The notes beneath the pieces are model-generated. The model made no database searches, was not told the origin of the DNA, and worked only from the letters and a program-made list of their open reading frames with translations. From positions 1-64,000 of the forward strand of contig JAJRTE010000192.1 of NCBI GenBank assembly GCA_024278455.1: a stretch of 64,000 bases of DNA. Reading direction: 5' to 3'. Of the stretch, positions 18,371-27,195 are shown piece after piece; position 1 is the stretch's first letter, and every line of letters begins with the position of its first letter. The stretch is from Myxococcota bacterium. GTDB lineage: Bacteria; Myxococcota_A; UBA796; JAJRTE01. The position numbers and the translations under genes are program-made.

Positions 18371-20767
18371 ATGAGTCAACGGGTAGTGGTCACCGGGCTG
18401 GGCGTTTTGACCGCGAACGCTGGTGACGTTCCTTCTTTTTTCGAAGCGATCAAGCGCGGCCTGTGCGGTGTCGGAGAGATCACCCAGTTCGACACCAACG
18501 GGTATTCCTGCAAGGTAGCCGGTGAGATCAAGGTCCTCCCTTTCCGGAGCGGACAGGACGAGCACCTCGATCGCGCATCCGTGTTGGCCCTCGCCGGTGT
18601 TCGGGAGGCTGTCCGAAACGCCGGTCTGGACCCCCGGATTGTCTCTGCTGGGCGCCTCGGCGTCTGCTTCGGCACGACCTGCGGGGGAATGCTGAGCCTC
18701 GAGCATGTCTGTGAAGCGATCGAACACGGAACGACGGGCGAGGTCCCGGACTGGTACTTCGAAGAACTCTCCTTCTTTGCAGCCACCAACCATCTGGCGA
18801 TGGCAATCGGCGCGACCGGGCCGGTAGTGACCCCAACCATTGCCTGCGCCTCGGGATCGCACGCCATCGGCATGGGCGTGGACTTCATTCGGGCTGGAAA
18901 GGCCGACGTCATGATCGTCGGCGGCGTCGATGTCATCTCCCGGTTCATCTACCGCGGCTTCAACGCGCTCAACGGGCTCGGCGCCTCCCCCTACCGGGCA
19001 TTCGACAAGAACCGCCAGGGCGTGGTTCTGGGTGAAGGCGTCGGCGTGCTCGTGCTCGAGGCCCTGCCATTCGCTCGAGCCCGGAGCGCACGCATCCACG
19101 CCGAGGTGCTCGGTCACAGTTTCAACAACGACGGCTGCCACATCGTCTACCCACGCCCTGACGGAGAGGGTATCGCCCGCTCGTTTCGCGCGGCACTGAA
19201 CGATGCGGGCATTGGGCCGGAGGTCGTGGATCACATCAACGCCCACGGGACCGGCACAATCGCCAACGATTCCGCGGAGACCGCGGGGGTCAAGGCCGCC
19301 TTCGGGAGCCGGGCCACCCGGATCCCCGTTGCGTCGATCAAACCCATGGTCGGCCACACGTCGGGCGCTGCCGGTGCCATTGAGCTGATCGCGTCGATTG
19401 CCTCGTTGCAACAGGGGTTCGTGCCTCCGACCGTGCATTTCGAGGAACCTGACCCCGCCTGTGACCTCGACGTATCCGCCGAGGTGCGCCACCATCAGAT
19501 CGATGTGGTGGTTTCCGCCAACTCCGGTTTCGGCGGCAGCAATGCCGCGGTCGTGGCGAGCAAGCCGGAAGCTGTCGCCTTGCCGCGGCGCCCAACGGGC
19601 AGGAGGGTGGTCGTAACCGGTTTCGGCGTCTTTCTGCCGGGGGTTGCGGCGGCGGATGCGTTGTGGCAACGGCTGGCGGACGAGGACCCGGTGCACGTCG
19701 AGCCCGGCGGTCGTCTGGAGATTGCGCCGTTCAACGTGTTTTCCCTCTCCGGGTTGAAGCCCACCAAAGACTCGAGACGCATGGACCAGTTCTCCCGTAT
19801 CGCGTTGATGGGGGCGCTCGAGGCCATCGAGCATGCCGGCATACCGGTCCAGGGCGTCAAGGAGGACCTGGGTCTCGTCGTTGGCAGTGCTTATGCCTGC
19901 CTCGAGTCCAACGCCACGTTCTGCGCGGGGCTGTGGAAGACCAAGGTCAATCCGGTCGTGTATCAGAACACGGTATCGAACGCCGTCACGGGCTACCTGT
20001 CGATGGTTTTCGGCATGCACGGTCCCGTATCGTGCCTGAACCAGGGGCTGCTTTCGGGAAGCGCGGCGGTGGCCTACGGAACGGAGCTGGTGCGCAGCGG
20101 CCGCGCGCCGCGCGTCCTGGCGGGTGGCGTCGAACGGTTGAGTGACCTGACATGCTTGTGCCTCGAGCGAGCGGGGTTGCTGTCTCCAGGGGGGAGGGGC
20201 CGGCCTTTCGACCCTCGAGGAGACGGGCTGGTTCCCAGCGACGGGGCCGCGTTCGTGCTCCTGGAGTCGTTGGAATCGGCCCGGCAGCGCGGTGCCCGCA
20301 TCCATGGCGAGGTGCACGGCTACGGTTTCCGGAGTGCGAAGGGCGGTGAAGCCTGGGACGCGATAGCCGGTGCGACGGAGCAGGCCTGCGCTGCCTTTCC
20401 GGCTTCTCCGCGCGATCTCACCGTCTTTGCCAGTGCTTGCGGCGTTGCCGTGGTCGATGCCGCCGAGCGGAGGGGTCTCGAGCTGGCGCTGGCGCGTCAG
20501 GGGTTGAAGGCTGGCGTCACGTCGATCAAGCCGATCGTGGGGGAGACATTGGGAGCAGGGGGGCCGCTGTCGCTCATCGGGGCCTTGCTGTCCGCTGATC
20601 GTGGTTTCGTCCCCGGACTGGGGCGGGATGTCGATCTCGAGGCGGGCGAGAATCTCGAGTTTGTGATCGCGGGCCGGCGGAAGCATCTTGACAGCCTGGT
20701 GATCTCCAGTACCGATGCAGATGGTAGTTGCGTCGCGCTGGCCGTGTCGCCTGGCGCTGTCGAATAG
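18371..20767 (+). CDS. Fused ketosynthase / chain-length-factor-like protein
   Basis: A 798-residue tandem fusion of two thiolase-fold ketosynthase domains. Domain 1 (residues 1-405) is an active KS: Cys159 in TIACASGSHA, His292 in NAHGTGT and His329 in MVGHTSGAAG. Domain 2 (from about 411, RRVVVTGFGVFLPG) has lost all three. The Cys position (560) is Leu in NQGLLSGSAA, and the second His is Glu in IVGETLGAGG. This is the pattern of KSalpha-KSbeta pairs in type II polyketide and aryl polyene systems, where the inactive partner sets chain length; here both are in one chain. It is the first gene of the plus-strand operon, with GAGG nine bases before the start. It ends in TAG, 102 bp before the next ketosynthase and in the same frame. 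Confidence 0.9.
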   Translation: MSQRVVVTGLGVLTANAGDVPSFFEAIKRGLCGVGEITQFDTNGYSCKVAGEIKVLPFRSGQDEHLDRASVLALAGVREAVRNAGLDPRIVSAGRLGVCFGTTCGGMLSLEHVCEAIEHGTTGEVPDWYFEELSFFAATNHLAMAIGATGPVVTPTIACASGSHAIGMGVDFIRAGKADVMIVGGVDVISRFIYRGFNALNGLGASPYRAFDKNRQGVVLGEGVGVLVLEALPFARARSARIHAEVLGHSFNNDGCHIVYPRPDGEGIARSFRAALNDAGIGPEVVDHINAHGTGTIANDSAETAGVKAAFGSRATRIPVASIKPMVGHTSGAAGAIELIASIASLQQGFVPPTVHFEEPDPACDLDVSAEVRHHQIDVVVSANSGFGGSNAAVVASKPEAVALPRRPTGRRVVVTGFGVFLPGVAAADALWQRLADEDPVHVEPGGRLEIAPFNVFSLSGLKPTKDSRRMDQFSRIALMGALEAIEHAGIPVQGVKEDLGLVVGSAYACLESNATFCAGLWKTKVNPVVYQNTVSNAVTGYLSMVFGMHGPVSCLNQGLLSGSAAVAYGTELVRSGRAPRVLAGGVERLSDLTCLCLERAGLLSPGGRGRPFDPRGDGLVPSDGAAFVLLESLESARQRGARIHGEVHGYGFRSAKGGEAWDAIAGATEQACAAFPASPRDLTVFASACGVAVVDAAERRGLELALARQGLKAGVTSIKPIVGETLGAGGPLSLIGALLSADRGFVPGLGRDVDLEAGENLEFVIAGRRKHLDSLVISSTDADGSCVALAVSPGAVE

Positions 20768-20869
20768 CGTTGTTGTTCCCGGCCTGGCCCGACAGGGCGG
20801 GGTGACGGGAACAGGTCCATTCACTGGTGTAACGCGGGCAAGCGCTCCCGTGACGGACTGGGAAAGAAC

Positions 20870-22096
20870 ATGACCAAGAGGAAAGTCGTCGTTACTGGAA
20901 TGTCCCTCATCACATCGCTCGGGCTCGACCTCGAGGCGAACTGGGAGAAGTTCAAGGCGGGCGAGTCCGGTGTCAGGACAGGAACCAGGTGGGACATTTC
21001 GCAGACACCGACCAAGATAGCAGCGGAACTGGACCCCGGGTTCACCAAGTTCGTGCGCAAGTACGCAAGCCGGCGTTTCATTCGCCAGACGAGTCGGTCG
21101 GGCCAGCTTGCGATGGTGCTTGCCAGGCAGTTGGTGCAGGCATACGATCCCGGGCTGGACAAGCTGGACCGAACGCGCATCGGGTGTATCATCGGCACCG
21201 GCGGCAGTGGCGGGTACGACCCCGACATGATGCGCGTAGACGACACGTGGGCGGTCGTGCGCAACATGCCCAACGCGCTCGCCGCGTGGATAAGCATCGA
21301 GTTCGGGCTCGAGGGGAGCACCTACACCGTGAACAGCGCATGTGCCTCGGGTGCTGACGCGCTGGGAATCGCCCACACACTGATCCAGAGCGGGCGGCTG
21401 GACATGGCCGTCGTGGGCGGCGCGGATGCCGTGGTCAACTTCGGCACGGTCCACGGATTCAACCAGGTGCTCGCCTTGTCGGAACGCAACGATGCGCCGG
21501 AGAGGGCCAGCCGGCCGTTCGACAAGAACCGGGACGGGTTCGTCCTCGGCGAAGGCGGCGGGCTGGTGTTCCTGGAAAGCGAAGAACACGCCCGGAAGCG
21601 TGGTGCGACCATCCTGGTCGAACATGCCGGGTACGCCTCCACTGACGAGGCCACGAACATCATGGCGCCCAAGGAAGGGGGGGTGGGCATGGCTCAGACC
21701 ATGACCGCGGCCCTGCGGGACGCCGGTATCGACCCTGACGAAGTCGACTACATCAGCGCCCACGGCACGTCGACCGACCACAACGATCGGTGCGAATCCC
21801 AGGGGATCCGGCTGGCTCTGGGGGAACGCGCCAACAAGGTGGCCGTGAGTTCGCAGAAATCGATGATCGGCCATTCCCTGGGAGCTGCCGGCGCCATCGA
21901 GTTCGTCGTGACCGTGCTCTCCATGCTGGAAGGCTTCGCCACGCCGACGATAAACTATGAAGTCCCGGACCCGGATTGTGACCTCGACTATGTCCCCAAC
22001 GTGGGAAGAGAAATGAAGATTGACGTGGCCATGTCGAACTCCTTCGGGTTCGGCGGCCACAACGTGACCCATGTCCTACGACGATATCGCGGATAG
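20870..22096 (+). CDS. Beta-ketoacyl-ACP synthase II family (FabF-like)
   Basis: A 408-residue condensing enzyme with a complete triad: Cys158 in VNSACASGADALG, His in SAHGTSTDHND and His in MIGHSLGAAGAIE. NSFGFGGHN marks the C-terminal family motif. It elongates ACP-bound acyl chains with malonyl-ACP by decarboxylative Claisen condensation. It is the second active ketosynthase of this operon and may act on a different chain length or as the initiating enzyme. GGGAAAG precedes the ATG. The ACP gene starts 100 bp downstream. Confidence 0.92.
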   Translation: MTKRKVVVTGMSLITSLGLDLEANWEKFKAGESGVRTGTRWDISQTPTKIAAELDPGFTKFVRKYASRRFIRQTSRSGQLAMVLARQLVQAYDPGLDKLDRTRIGCIIGTGGSGGYDPDMMRVDDTWAVVRNMPNALAAWISIEFGLEGSTYTVNSACASGADALGIAHTLIQSGRLDMAVVGGADAVVNFGTVHGFNQVLALSERNDAPERASRPFDKNRDGFVLGEGGGLVFLESEEHARKRGATILVEHAGYASTDEATNIMAPKEGGVGMAQTMTAALRDAGIDPDEVDYISAHGTSTDHNDRCESQGIRLALGERANKVAVSSQKSMIGHSLGAAGAIEFVVTVLSMLEGFATPTINYEVPDPDCDLDYVPNVGREMKIDVAMSNSFGFGGHNVTHVLRRYRG

Positions 22097-22195
22097 GGCG
22101 AACGAAAACCGCCGGCCGCGATGGAAACGACCGCCCTGGCGTGATGGCCGGGCGACAGAAAACCGAAACCAACCATCCAGTTCAAGGAGAAACCC

Positions 22196-22522
22196 ATGGC
22201 AACTACCCTGAACGAAGAGCAGAAGGCCGACCTCGCCAGCAAGATTCGAGAGTTCCTCGCCGAAGAGTGCGACATGGAGGTGGAAGACGTCAAGGATGAG
22301 ACCGACATCATGGAGGACCTGAAGGCCGACTCCCTGGTGTTCCTCGAACTCATCCAGGAGATTCAGCAAGACTACAAACTCGATATCGAGCTGCGCCAGA
22401 TCGGGAAGTACATCGTGAAGAACCCCGTGCGAACCGTGGGAGAAGCGATTGAGACCATGTACAACCTGATCGAGCGTGGCGAAGAAATAATGATTGAGAT
22501 GGAGGCGGAAGCCTCGGCCTGA
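22196..22522 (+). CDS. Acyl carrier protein (first of two)
   Basis: A 108-residue acidic protein with the 4'-phosphopantetheine site Ser46 in MEDLKADSLVFLELI. It has the usual four-helix spacing plus an extra acidic C-terminal helix (ERGEEIMIEMEAEASA). It would carry the growing chain for the neighbouring ketosynthases. AAGGAG six bases before the ATG is a strong ribosome site, in keeping with high ACP expression. Its length exceeds the canonical 75-80 residues. Confidence 0.92.
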   Translation: MATTLNEEQKADLASKIREFLAEECDMEVEDVKDETDIMEDLKADSLVFLELIQEIQQDYKLDIELRQIGKYIVKNPVRTVGEAIETMYNLIERGEEIMIEMEAEASA

Positions 22523-22722
22523 GTACGGGCGGGAACTACACCGTTGCAAGCAGATTCGGCAGCCCGTGGTTCGAGTGCGCAGCCTTGGAGCACCGGGCGC
22601 TCGACCCAGTCCCGGCCGTGGGTCCGGTGGGCAGGCATTGTGAGCGCCACTCTCGCAACGCCGGCTGGTGCAGCACCAGTTCGGCGTAGTGCGGTCAGTA
22701 TCGTGTGGACCGGCGAAAACAG

Positions 22723-23262
22723 ATGATTATCGGGATCGGTGTCGACCTGGCCGAAGTCGCGCGGTTCCAGCGAATGCTGCGGCGCCCCCGGCACGTCCTC
22801 GCCCAGGCCTTCTCCCCGGTCGAACTCGAGTTGTGCCGGACCGCCGAGGAGCCTGCCGCGCAGCTCGCAGCCGCGTTCGTCGTGAAAGAGGCCGTGTTCA
22901 AGGCACTGGGTTGCGGGTGGCTCGATAGCGATATCTTCTGGCTGGACGTGGAGTTGTTGACCCCGCTATCGTCTATCCAGCCGGGAATACGGTTGCGCGG
23001 CGCTGCTGCGGAGATGCTGCAGGTCCGGGGAGGGACTCGCGTTGTCGGCGCGCTGTGCCGTCGCGACGGCCTGATACTGGGCCAGATCATGTTGTTGGGC
23101 GGAGGGCTCGGCCGACGCAGGTCGTCGCACTGGCCTTTGGCCGGCACGCGCACCGCCACGAAGGATGTTGGTCCCGGCTCAGGATCGCAAACCCCGGCTC
23201 TCGAGGGGGGGGGCGGACTTTCCGGCCTGTCCGGGTGCATGGGTGGACGTAGGGACGAATGA
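22723..23262 (+). CDS. Holo-ACP synthase-like 4'-phosphopantetheinyl transferase
   Basis: AcpS-type phosphopantetheinyl transferase, expected to activate the pathway ACPs with CoA. It starts MIIGIGVDLAEVARF, with the metal-binding Asp of GVDL, and contains FSPVELELC and LAAAFVVKEAVFKALG with the catalytic Glu and Lys. The length of 179 residues exceeds AcpS (about 120-130). The last 45 residues (from about 135) are Gly/Ser/Thr-rich and may be disordered. ATG at 22723 is chosen over the GTG at 22705 because AcpS proteins begin at MIIG. Its stop lies upstream of the KAS III start, so the genes are tightly linked. Confidence 0.85.
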   Translation: MIIGIGVDLAEVARFQRMLRRPRHVLAQAFSPVELELCRTAEEPAAQLAAAFVVKEAVFKALGCGWLDSDIFWLDVELLTPLSSIQPGIRLRGAAAEMLQVRGGTRVVGALCRRDGLILGQIMLLGGGLGRRRSSHWPLAGTRTATKDVGPGSGSQTPALEGGGGLSGLSGCMGGRRDE

Positions 23263-23309
23263 GACGCGACATGACGTCGCGCCCGAAGGTCGTCCCGGGA
23301 GGATTGGCG

Positions 23310-24458
23310 ATGAATGAACGTCCGGTGAAGATTGTCGGGAGCGGCATCTACCTGCCGGGGGAGCCCGTCCGGTTCCACGATATCGAGAGCGTCCTGGGCG
23401 AACTGGACGAGGTGAGTCCGGAATTCAAGAAGTGGTACAAGCGGACCAGGAATCTGATGTACCAGATTCTCGGGATGGAGAACTACTACTACGCGATCGA
23501 CCGCGCCACTGGGCGGGCCAACGATACCGCCGCCGGCATGGCGGCCAAGGCGGCCCGACCGGCTCTCGAGATGGCGGGGATCGAGCCGGGGGACGTGGAT
23601 CTCCTGGTGTACGGCTCGTCGTCGCTGGACCGCTTCATCTGTCCACCGACGAGCGCCTTCGTTCAGCAGGAGTTGGGGATAGACTACTGTGCGGAGATGA
23701 CGATCCATTCGAATTGCACGTCGTCGTACAAGGCCCTGCAGGTCGCTCACGACCTCGTCGCGAACGGGCGATACGACGTCGCCCTGGTGTGCTCGAGCAA
23801 CCTGGTCTCCTCCGCGCTCAAGGCATCCTTTTTCAACCAAGCCGTCATCGAGAAGAACCAGGCGATTCTCAGGTGGTTCCTGTCCGATGGCGCCGGTGCC
23901 ATCGTCGTGAAGGCCGACGAAACCGGTAGTCCGGGGCTCTACTTCGTCGACACCTATGTCGAGTCCGTGGGCACCCGCTACCCGCCCCACATGTACAACA
24001 TGTCGGGCTGCGCGTCCGAAGGACCGATCCACGACCATGAACACGGGCTGCACCATATCACCCAGGACTACCGTGACGTCAGTCAGCTCGGCCCCAAGAT
24101 GTTCATCGAGGGGTTCCTGAAGTTCTGCGACCTGTTCAAGCAGCGGTTCGGGGAAGAGGAGTACGTGCGCCGCATCCTCAACGCGTCCTATTTCCTGGTC
24201 AACGTGCCTACACGCCACCTCATCGACCTCGTCGCCGATGAGCTGATCGTGAAATTCAGCGAACTCCGAGAAGCGTCGTTCGACCTCTACTACTCCACGA
24301 CGGAAAAGCGGGGCTACACGGGCCCGGCCGCCATCCTGATGACACTCGACAAGCTCCTGCGTACCGAGACGTTGAAAAACCACGAAACCATCGTGAGTTT
24401 CGTTACCGAATCCAGCAAGTGGATGAATGCCGGGTTCATGCTCGAGTGGCGAGAGTAG
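23310..24458 (+). CDS. KAS III-like 3-oxoacyl-ACP synthase
   Basis: A 382-residue FabH-fold enzyme. Active-site Cys136 lies in MTIHSNCTSSYKALQ, and FLSDGAGAIVV marks the family's SDGAGA strand. The His helix reads VPTRHLIDLV instead of PHQAN, and the Asn loop reads RGYTGPAAI instead of GNTSAA, so the usual Cys-His-Asn triad looks altered. KAS III enzymes prime chain synthesis from an acyl-CoA, and the Dpg-derived aryl-CoA is an attractive candidate primer; this is inference. The ATG at 23310 has GGGAGG seven bases upstream; an earlier ATG (23259) overlaps the AcpS stop. The altered residues also fit an acyltransferase or a non-decarboxylating role. Confidence 0.82.
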   Translation: MNERPVKIVGSGIYLPGEPVRFHDIESVLGELDEVSPEFKKWYKRTRNLMYQILGMENYYYAIDRATGRANDTAAGMAAKAARPALEMAGIEPGDVDLLVYGSSSLDRFICPPTSAFVQQELGIDYCAEMTIHSNCTSSYKALQVAHDLVANGRYDVALVCSSNLVSSALKASFFNQAVIEKNQAILRWFLSDGAGAIVVKADETGSPGLYFVDTYVESVGTRYPPHMYNMSGCASEGPIHDHEHGLHHITQDYRDVSQLGPKMFIEGFLKFCDLFKQRFGEEEYVRRILNASYFLVNVPTRHLIDLVADELIVKFSELREASFDLYYSTTEKRGYTGPAAILMTLDKLLRTETLKNHETIVSFVTESSKWMNAGFMLEWRE

Positions 24459-24508
24459 AACATTGCACCGGCATGCGCGGGCCCCGTCGCCCGTGGGAGG
24501 GCAAGATC

Positions 24509-25768
24509 ATGACAATCAGGAAGGTTGGAATCCTGGGCGGCGGCAAGATGGGAACCGAGATCTTCAAGCTGCTCGGCGCATTCGACTTCGAGTTGGTCCT
24601 CTGGTCCCCGTTTCCCGAGGAGATCGAAGCCGCCGAAAAGGAACTCACCAGGAAGCTCCGGAGACGCGCCGCCAAGGGAGGGGCACGGGGAGAAGCCGCC
24701 GCCGCCAGCCTCGCACGCATGACGTTCGGAACCGACATGACCTTGCTGGCCGACGTGGACTTGGTCATAGAGGCGGTGATCGAAAGCCTGGAGCCGAAGC
24801 GCAAGGTCTTCAGGGATCTGGACCGTGTCGCCCGTCCGGACACCATCTTCGTGACCAACACATCTACGTTGTCGCCCACATCGATGGTGCCCTCCCCGGC
24901 CAGGGCCCAGCGCTTCGCCGGACTGCACTACTTCTACCCGGTCTCTCTCGTCAGCTTCGTGGAAGTCGTGCCTACTCGGAAAACCAGCCCGCAGGTCACC
25001 GAAGCGTTGGTCGAATTCGTTTCCCGAACCGGCAAGAAGCCCCTGGTCGTCACCAGCGAGGTCAACGGGTACCTGGTGAACCGGCTGCTCGGCGCCTACT
25101 ACAACGAAGGAGGAAACCTCGTTGGAGAGGGCTACTGGTCACCGCGGCAGGTCGACGAAATCAGCAGGAGATTCACAACGATAGGGCCTTGCGAAAGCGT
25201 CGACTACATCGGCACCGACGTGATCCTGTTCGGCGTGGAATCCGCCGACGAGAGCTGGGGCAGAAAAGACCACATCGCCGTACAGTCTCGCGGGCGAGAG
25301 CCGTGGACCAGCATGCATTTCCGGCTCAGGGATGATGGGCGCCTCGGCAGAAAGAGCGGTGCAGGCTTCTACCGGTACGAGGACAATCAGCCAGTGGATG
25401 ACCCCGAGTACATCCACCAGGCCGTCAAGACCTTGCCTGTTTACCATCGGTCACCCGGATTCGATGAGGACACCGTGGAGAAACGCCTCTTCTACGCCCT
25501 CCTCCTCGAGGCCGTGCTGACATGGGAGCGCGGAATAGGAAGCAAAGAAGATATCGACTACACCTTGAAGGAACTCCTCGGCCTCAAACAGGGACCGTTC
25601 GAGTACATCGAGGAGGTCGGGATCGACAAGATCAGGGACGACGCGACCCAGCTCGCGAAAAAGGTGGGGTCGCGCTATTGTCCCATAGGGTTCTTGCGAC
25701 GCCCCGGCGACCTCATCACCGAATGGGAATACGACCCCTGGTTCAGGCACGACCCGGCCGCCGGCTAG
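24509..25768 (+). CDS. 3-hydroxyacyl-CoA dehydrogenase family protein
   Basis: A 419-residue NAD(P)-dependent dehydrogenase. An N-terminal Rossmann fold carries GILGGGKMGTEIF (residues 7-19) and IEAVIESLEPKRKVF. The conserved NTSTLSPTSM, HYFYPVSLVSFVEVV and EVNGYLVNRLL motifs of 3-hydroxyacyl-CoA dehydrogenases follow. It would interconvert 3-keto and 3-hydroxy acyl thioesters; the operon context suggests ketoreduction after each extension, in place of a FabG enzyme. GGGAGGG eight bases before ATG 24509 sets the start. The gene ends in TAG, 37 bp before the enoyl-CoA hydratase. Confidence 0.9.
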   Translation: MTIRKVGILGGGKMGTEIFKLLGAFDFELVLWSPFPEEIEAAEKELTRKLRRRAAKGGARGEAAAASLARMTFGTDMTLLADVDLVIEAVIESLEPKRKVFRDLDRVARPDTIFVTNTSTLSPTSMVPSPARAQRFAGLHYFYPVSLVSFVEVVPTRKTSPQVTEALVEFVSRTGKKPLVVTSEVNGYLVNRLLGAYYNEGGNLVGEGYWSPRQVDEISRRFTTIGPCESVDYIGTDVILFGVESADESWGRKDHIAVQSRGREPWTSMHFRLRDDGRLGRKSGAGFYRYEDNQPVDDPEYIHQAVKTLPVYHRSPGFDEDTVEKRLFYALLLEAVLTWERGIGSKEDIDYTLKELLGLKQGPFEYIEEVGIDKIRDDATQLAKKVGSRYCPIGFLRRPGDLITEWEYDPWFRHDPAAG

Positions 25769-25805
25769 GACCGGTTCGCCAACCCCATGGAAACGGGAGA
25801 GTATC

Positions 25806-26579
25806 ATGGCCGTGTTGAAGACGTCCCTCGATGACGGCATCCTGCTGGTCACCATCGACAACCCGCCGCGCAACACCCTGTCCAGAGACGTCCTCGAGGC
25901 ATTGTCCGCACTCGAGCCCACTCTATGTTCAGAAGAAGTCCAGGCCGTGATCTTCACCGGGGCCGGGCGCCTGTTCTGCGCCGGCGCCGACGTCGACGAA
26001 ATGCCATCCATCGAAAACCGCGAACAGCTCGAACTCATGTCCATGCGGGCCCACGCCTTCTTCGAATTCCTCGCATCCTTCCCCAAGCCGATCATCGCGG
26101 CCATCAACGGTACATGTCTCGGCGGAGGGCTCGAGCTGGCACTGGTCTGTCACTTTCGCGTGCTATCCGAACGCGGAATGGTGGGGCTTCCGGAAATCGA
26201 GCTGGGATTGATGCCGGGTTGGGGCGGAACGCAGCGGTTGCCGCGGTTGATCGGCGAGGGCCCCGCACTCGAAATGATCTGTACCGGGGCCTTGATCAGC
26301 CCGGAGGTCGCCCTGGCCCGCGGCCTGGTACACAAGGTCGTGCCCCGGAAGCAGGTCGTCCCGGAAGCCGTGGCCCTGGCGCGAAAACTGCTCGCGAAGA
26401 ACCGGAGGGCGTTGCACCGGGCCATCCGAGCCACCCGTGCCGCGACCCACGTACCCCTGTCCGCAGGGTTGGAAATGGAACGAACCTTTTTTGCAGAACT
26501 TTGGGAAAGCGCGTTCAAAACGGCGCCGGCTGGCAAGGAAGACACCCCGGCTTCGATTGCGTCCAAGGAGGAATTATGA
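25806..26579 (+). CDS. Enoyl-CoA hydratase/isomerase family protein
   Basis: A 257-residue crotonase with both catalytic glutamates: GTCLGGGLELALVC and GLPEIELGLMPGWGGTQRLPR. GRLFCAGADVDEM is the CoA-binding and oxyanion region. Next to the 3-hydroxyacyl-CoA dehydrogenase it would remove water from the 3-hydroxy intermediate to give a 2-enoyl thioester. If no enoyl reductase acts, double bonds would accumulate; none is seen in this locus. Its TGA overlaps the start of the next ACP gene (ATGA). Confidence 0.92.
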   Translation: MAVLKTSLDDGILLVTIDNPPRNTLSRDVLEALSALEPTLCSEEVQAVIFTGAGRLFCAGADVDEMPSIENREQLELMSMRAHAFFEFLASFPKPIIAAINGTCLGGGLELALVCHFRVLSERGMVGLPEIELGLMPGWGGTQRLPRLIGEGPALEMICTGALISPEVALARGLVHKVVPRKQVVPEAVALARKLLAKNRRALHRAIRATRAATHVPLSAGLEMERTFFAELWESAFKTAPAGKEDTPASIASKEEL

Positions 26580-26971
26580 TCCCGCGTTCGGAGATTGCGT
26601 CGAGAGTCATCGATGTGGTGGTCCAGGTTACCCTGACCGACAAAAGGCAGGTCAGCGAAGAGAGCCAATTGTACGAGGACCTGGGCGTCGAGTCGATCGA
26701 TTTCATCGATATCATCTTCAACTGTGAGACCGAGTTCGAGATCGAGATTCCCAACGAATCGATTTTCACGGACAGAGAGTTTTTCAATCCGGAAAACGGC
26801 AACTGGAAGGATGGCACGTTCACAGAACAGGGCATCAAGACGCTGAAACAGTACCCATACCTCGATGCCTCGAAAATATCGGGGCCGGACCCTAAGGCAT
26901 ACCTGTACTCTCTGGGCATGTTGGTCGACTACATCGAGCATCGGTTGTCGTCAGGGAATGGCGGGGCGTGA
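26576..26971 (+). CDS. Acyl carrier protein (second, long form)
   Basis: A 131-residue acidic protein with phosphopantetheine site Ser40 in EDLGVESIDFIDII. After helix II it has an insertion of about 40 residues (FFNPENGNWKDGTF...LKQYPYLD) before the final helix, so it is much longer than a housekeeping ACP. Similar long ACPs accompany dedicated secondary pathways. AAGGAGG five bases before the ATG is an excellent ribosome site, and the start overlaps the hydratase stop by four bases, implying coupled translation. Confidence 0.88.
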   Translation: MIPRSEIASRVIDVVVQVTLTDKRQVSEESQLYEDLGVESIDFIDIIFNCETEFEIEIPNESIFTDREFFNPENGNWKDGTFTEQGIKTLKQYPYLDASKISGPDPKAYLYSLGMLVDYIEHRLSSGNGGA

Positions 26972-27195
26972 TGGGGCTCCGCGTCCAGCCTCGACCCAGT
27001 CTCCCGGGCGCGGTCCGCTGTGGCCGCCATTGCCGGGGCGTCTTGCGTGTCCACGCCGATGAGTTGCCGCCCTGCACCCCGGCAACGTCGAAGTGGTGGC
27101 GTGTCACGATCGGCCATGATCGGCGGTGGCTCCGCCACGACGCGACGAGGCGACATGCGGGATAGCGATCGCCCGGTCGCTCGAAGGATGACGGG

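Noticed and set aside
18347-22072. 1,241-codon minus-strand open frame opposite the ketosynthase genes
   Set aside because: High GC leaves the antisense frame without stops. The plus strand has unmistakable KS motifs and ribosome sites.
23310-26579. HMG-CoA-synthase-type beta-branching cassette
   Set aside because: The synthase has KAS III rather than HMGS features, only one hydratase is adjacent, and no decarboxylating KS with Cys-to-Ser is seen.
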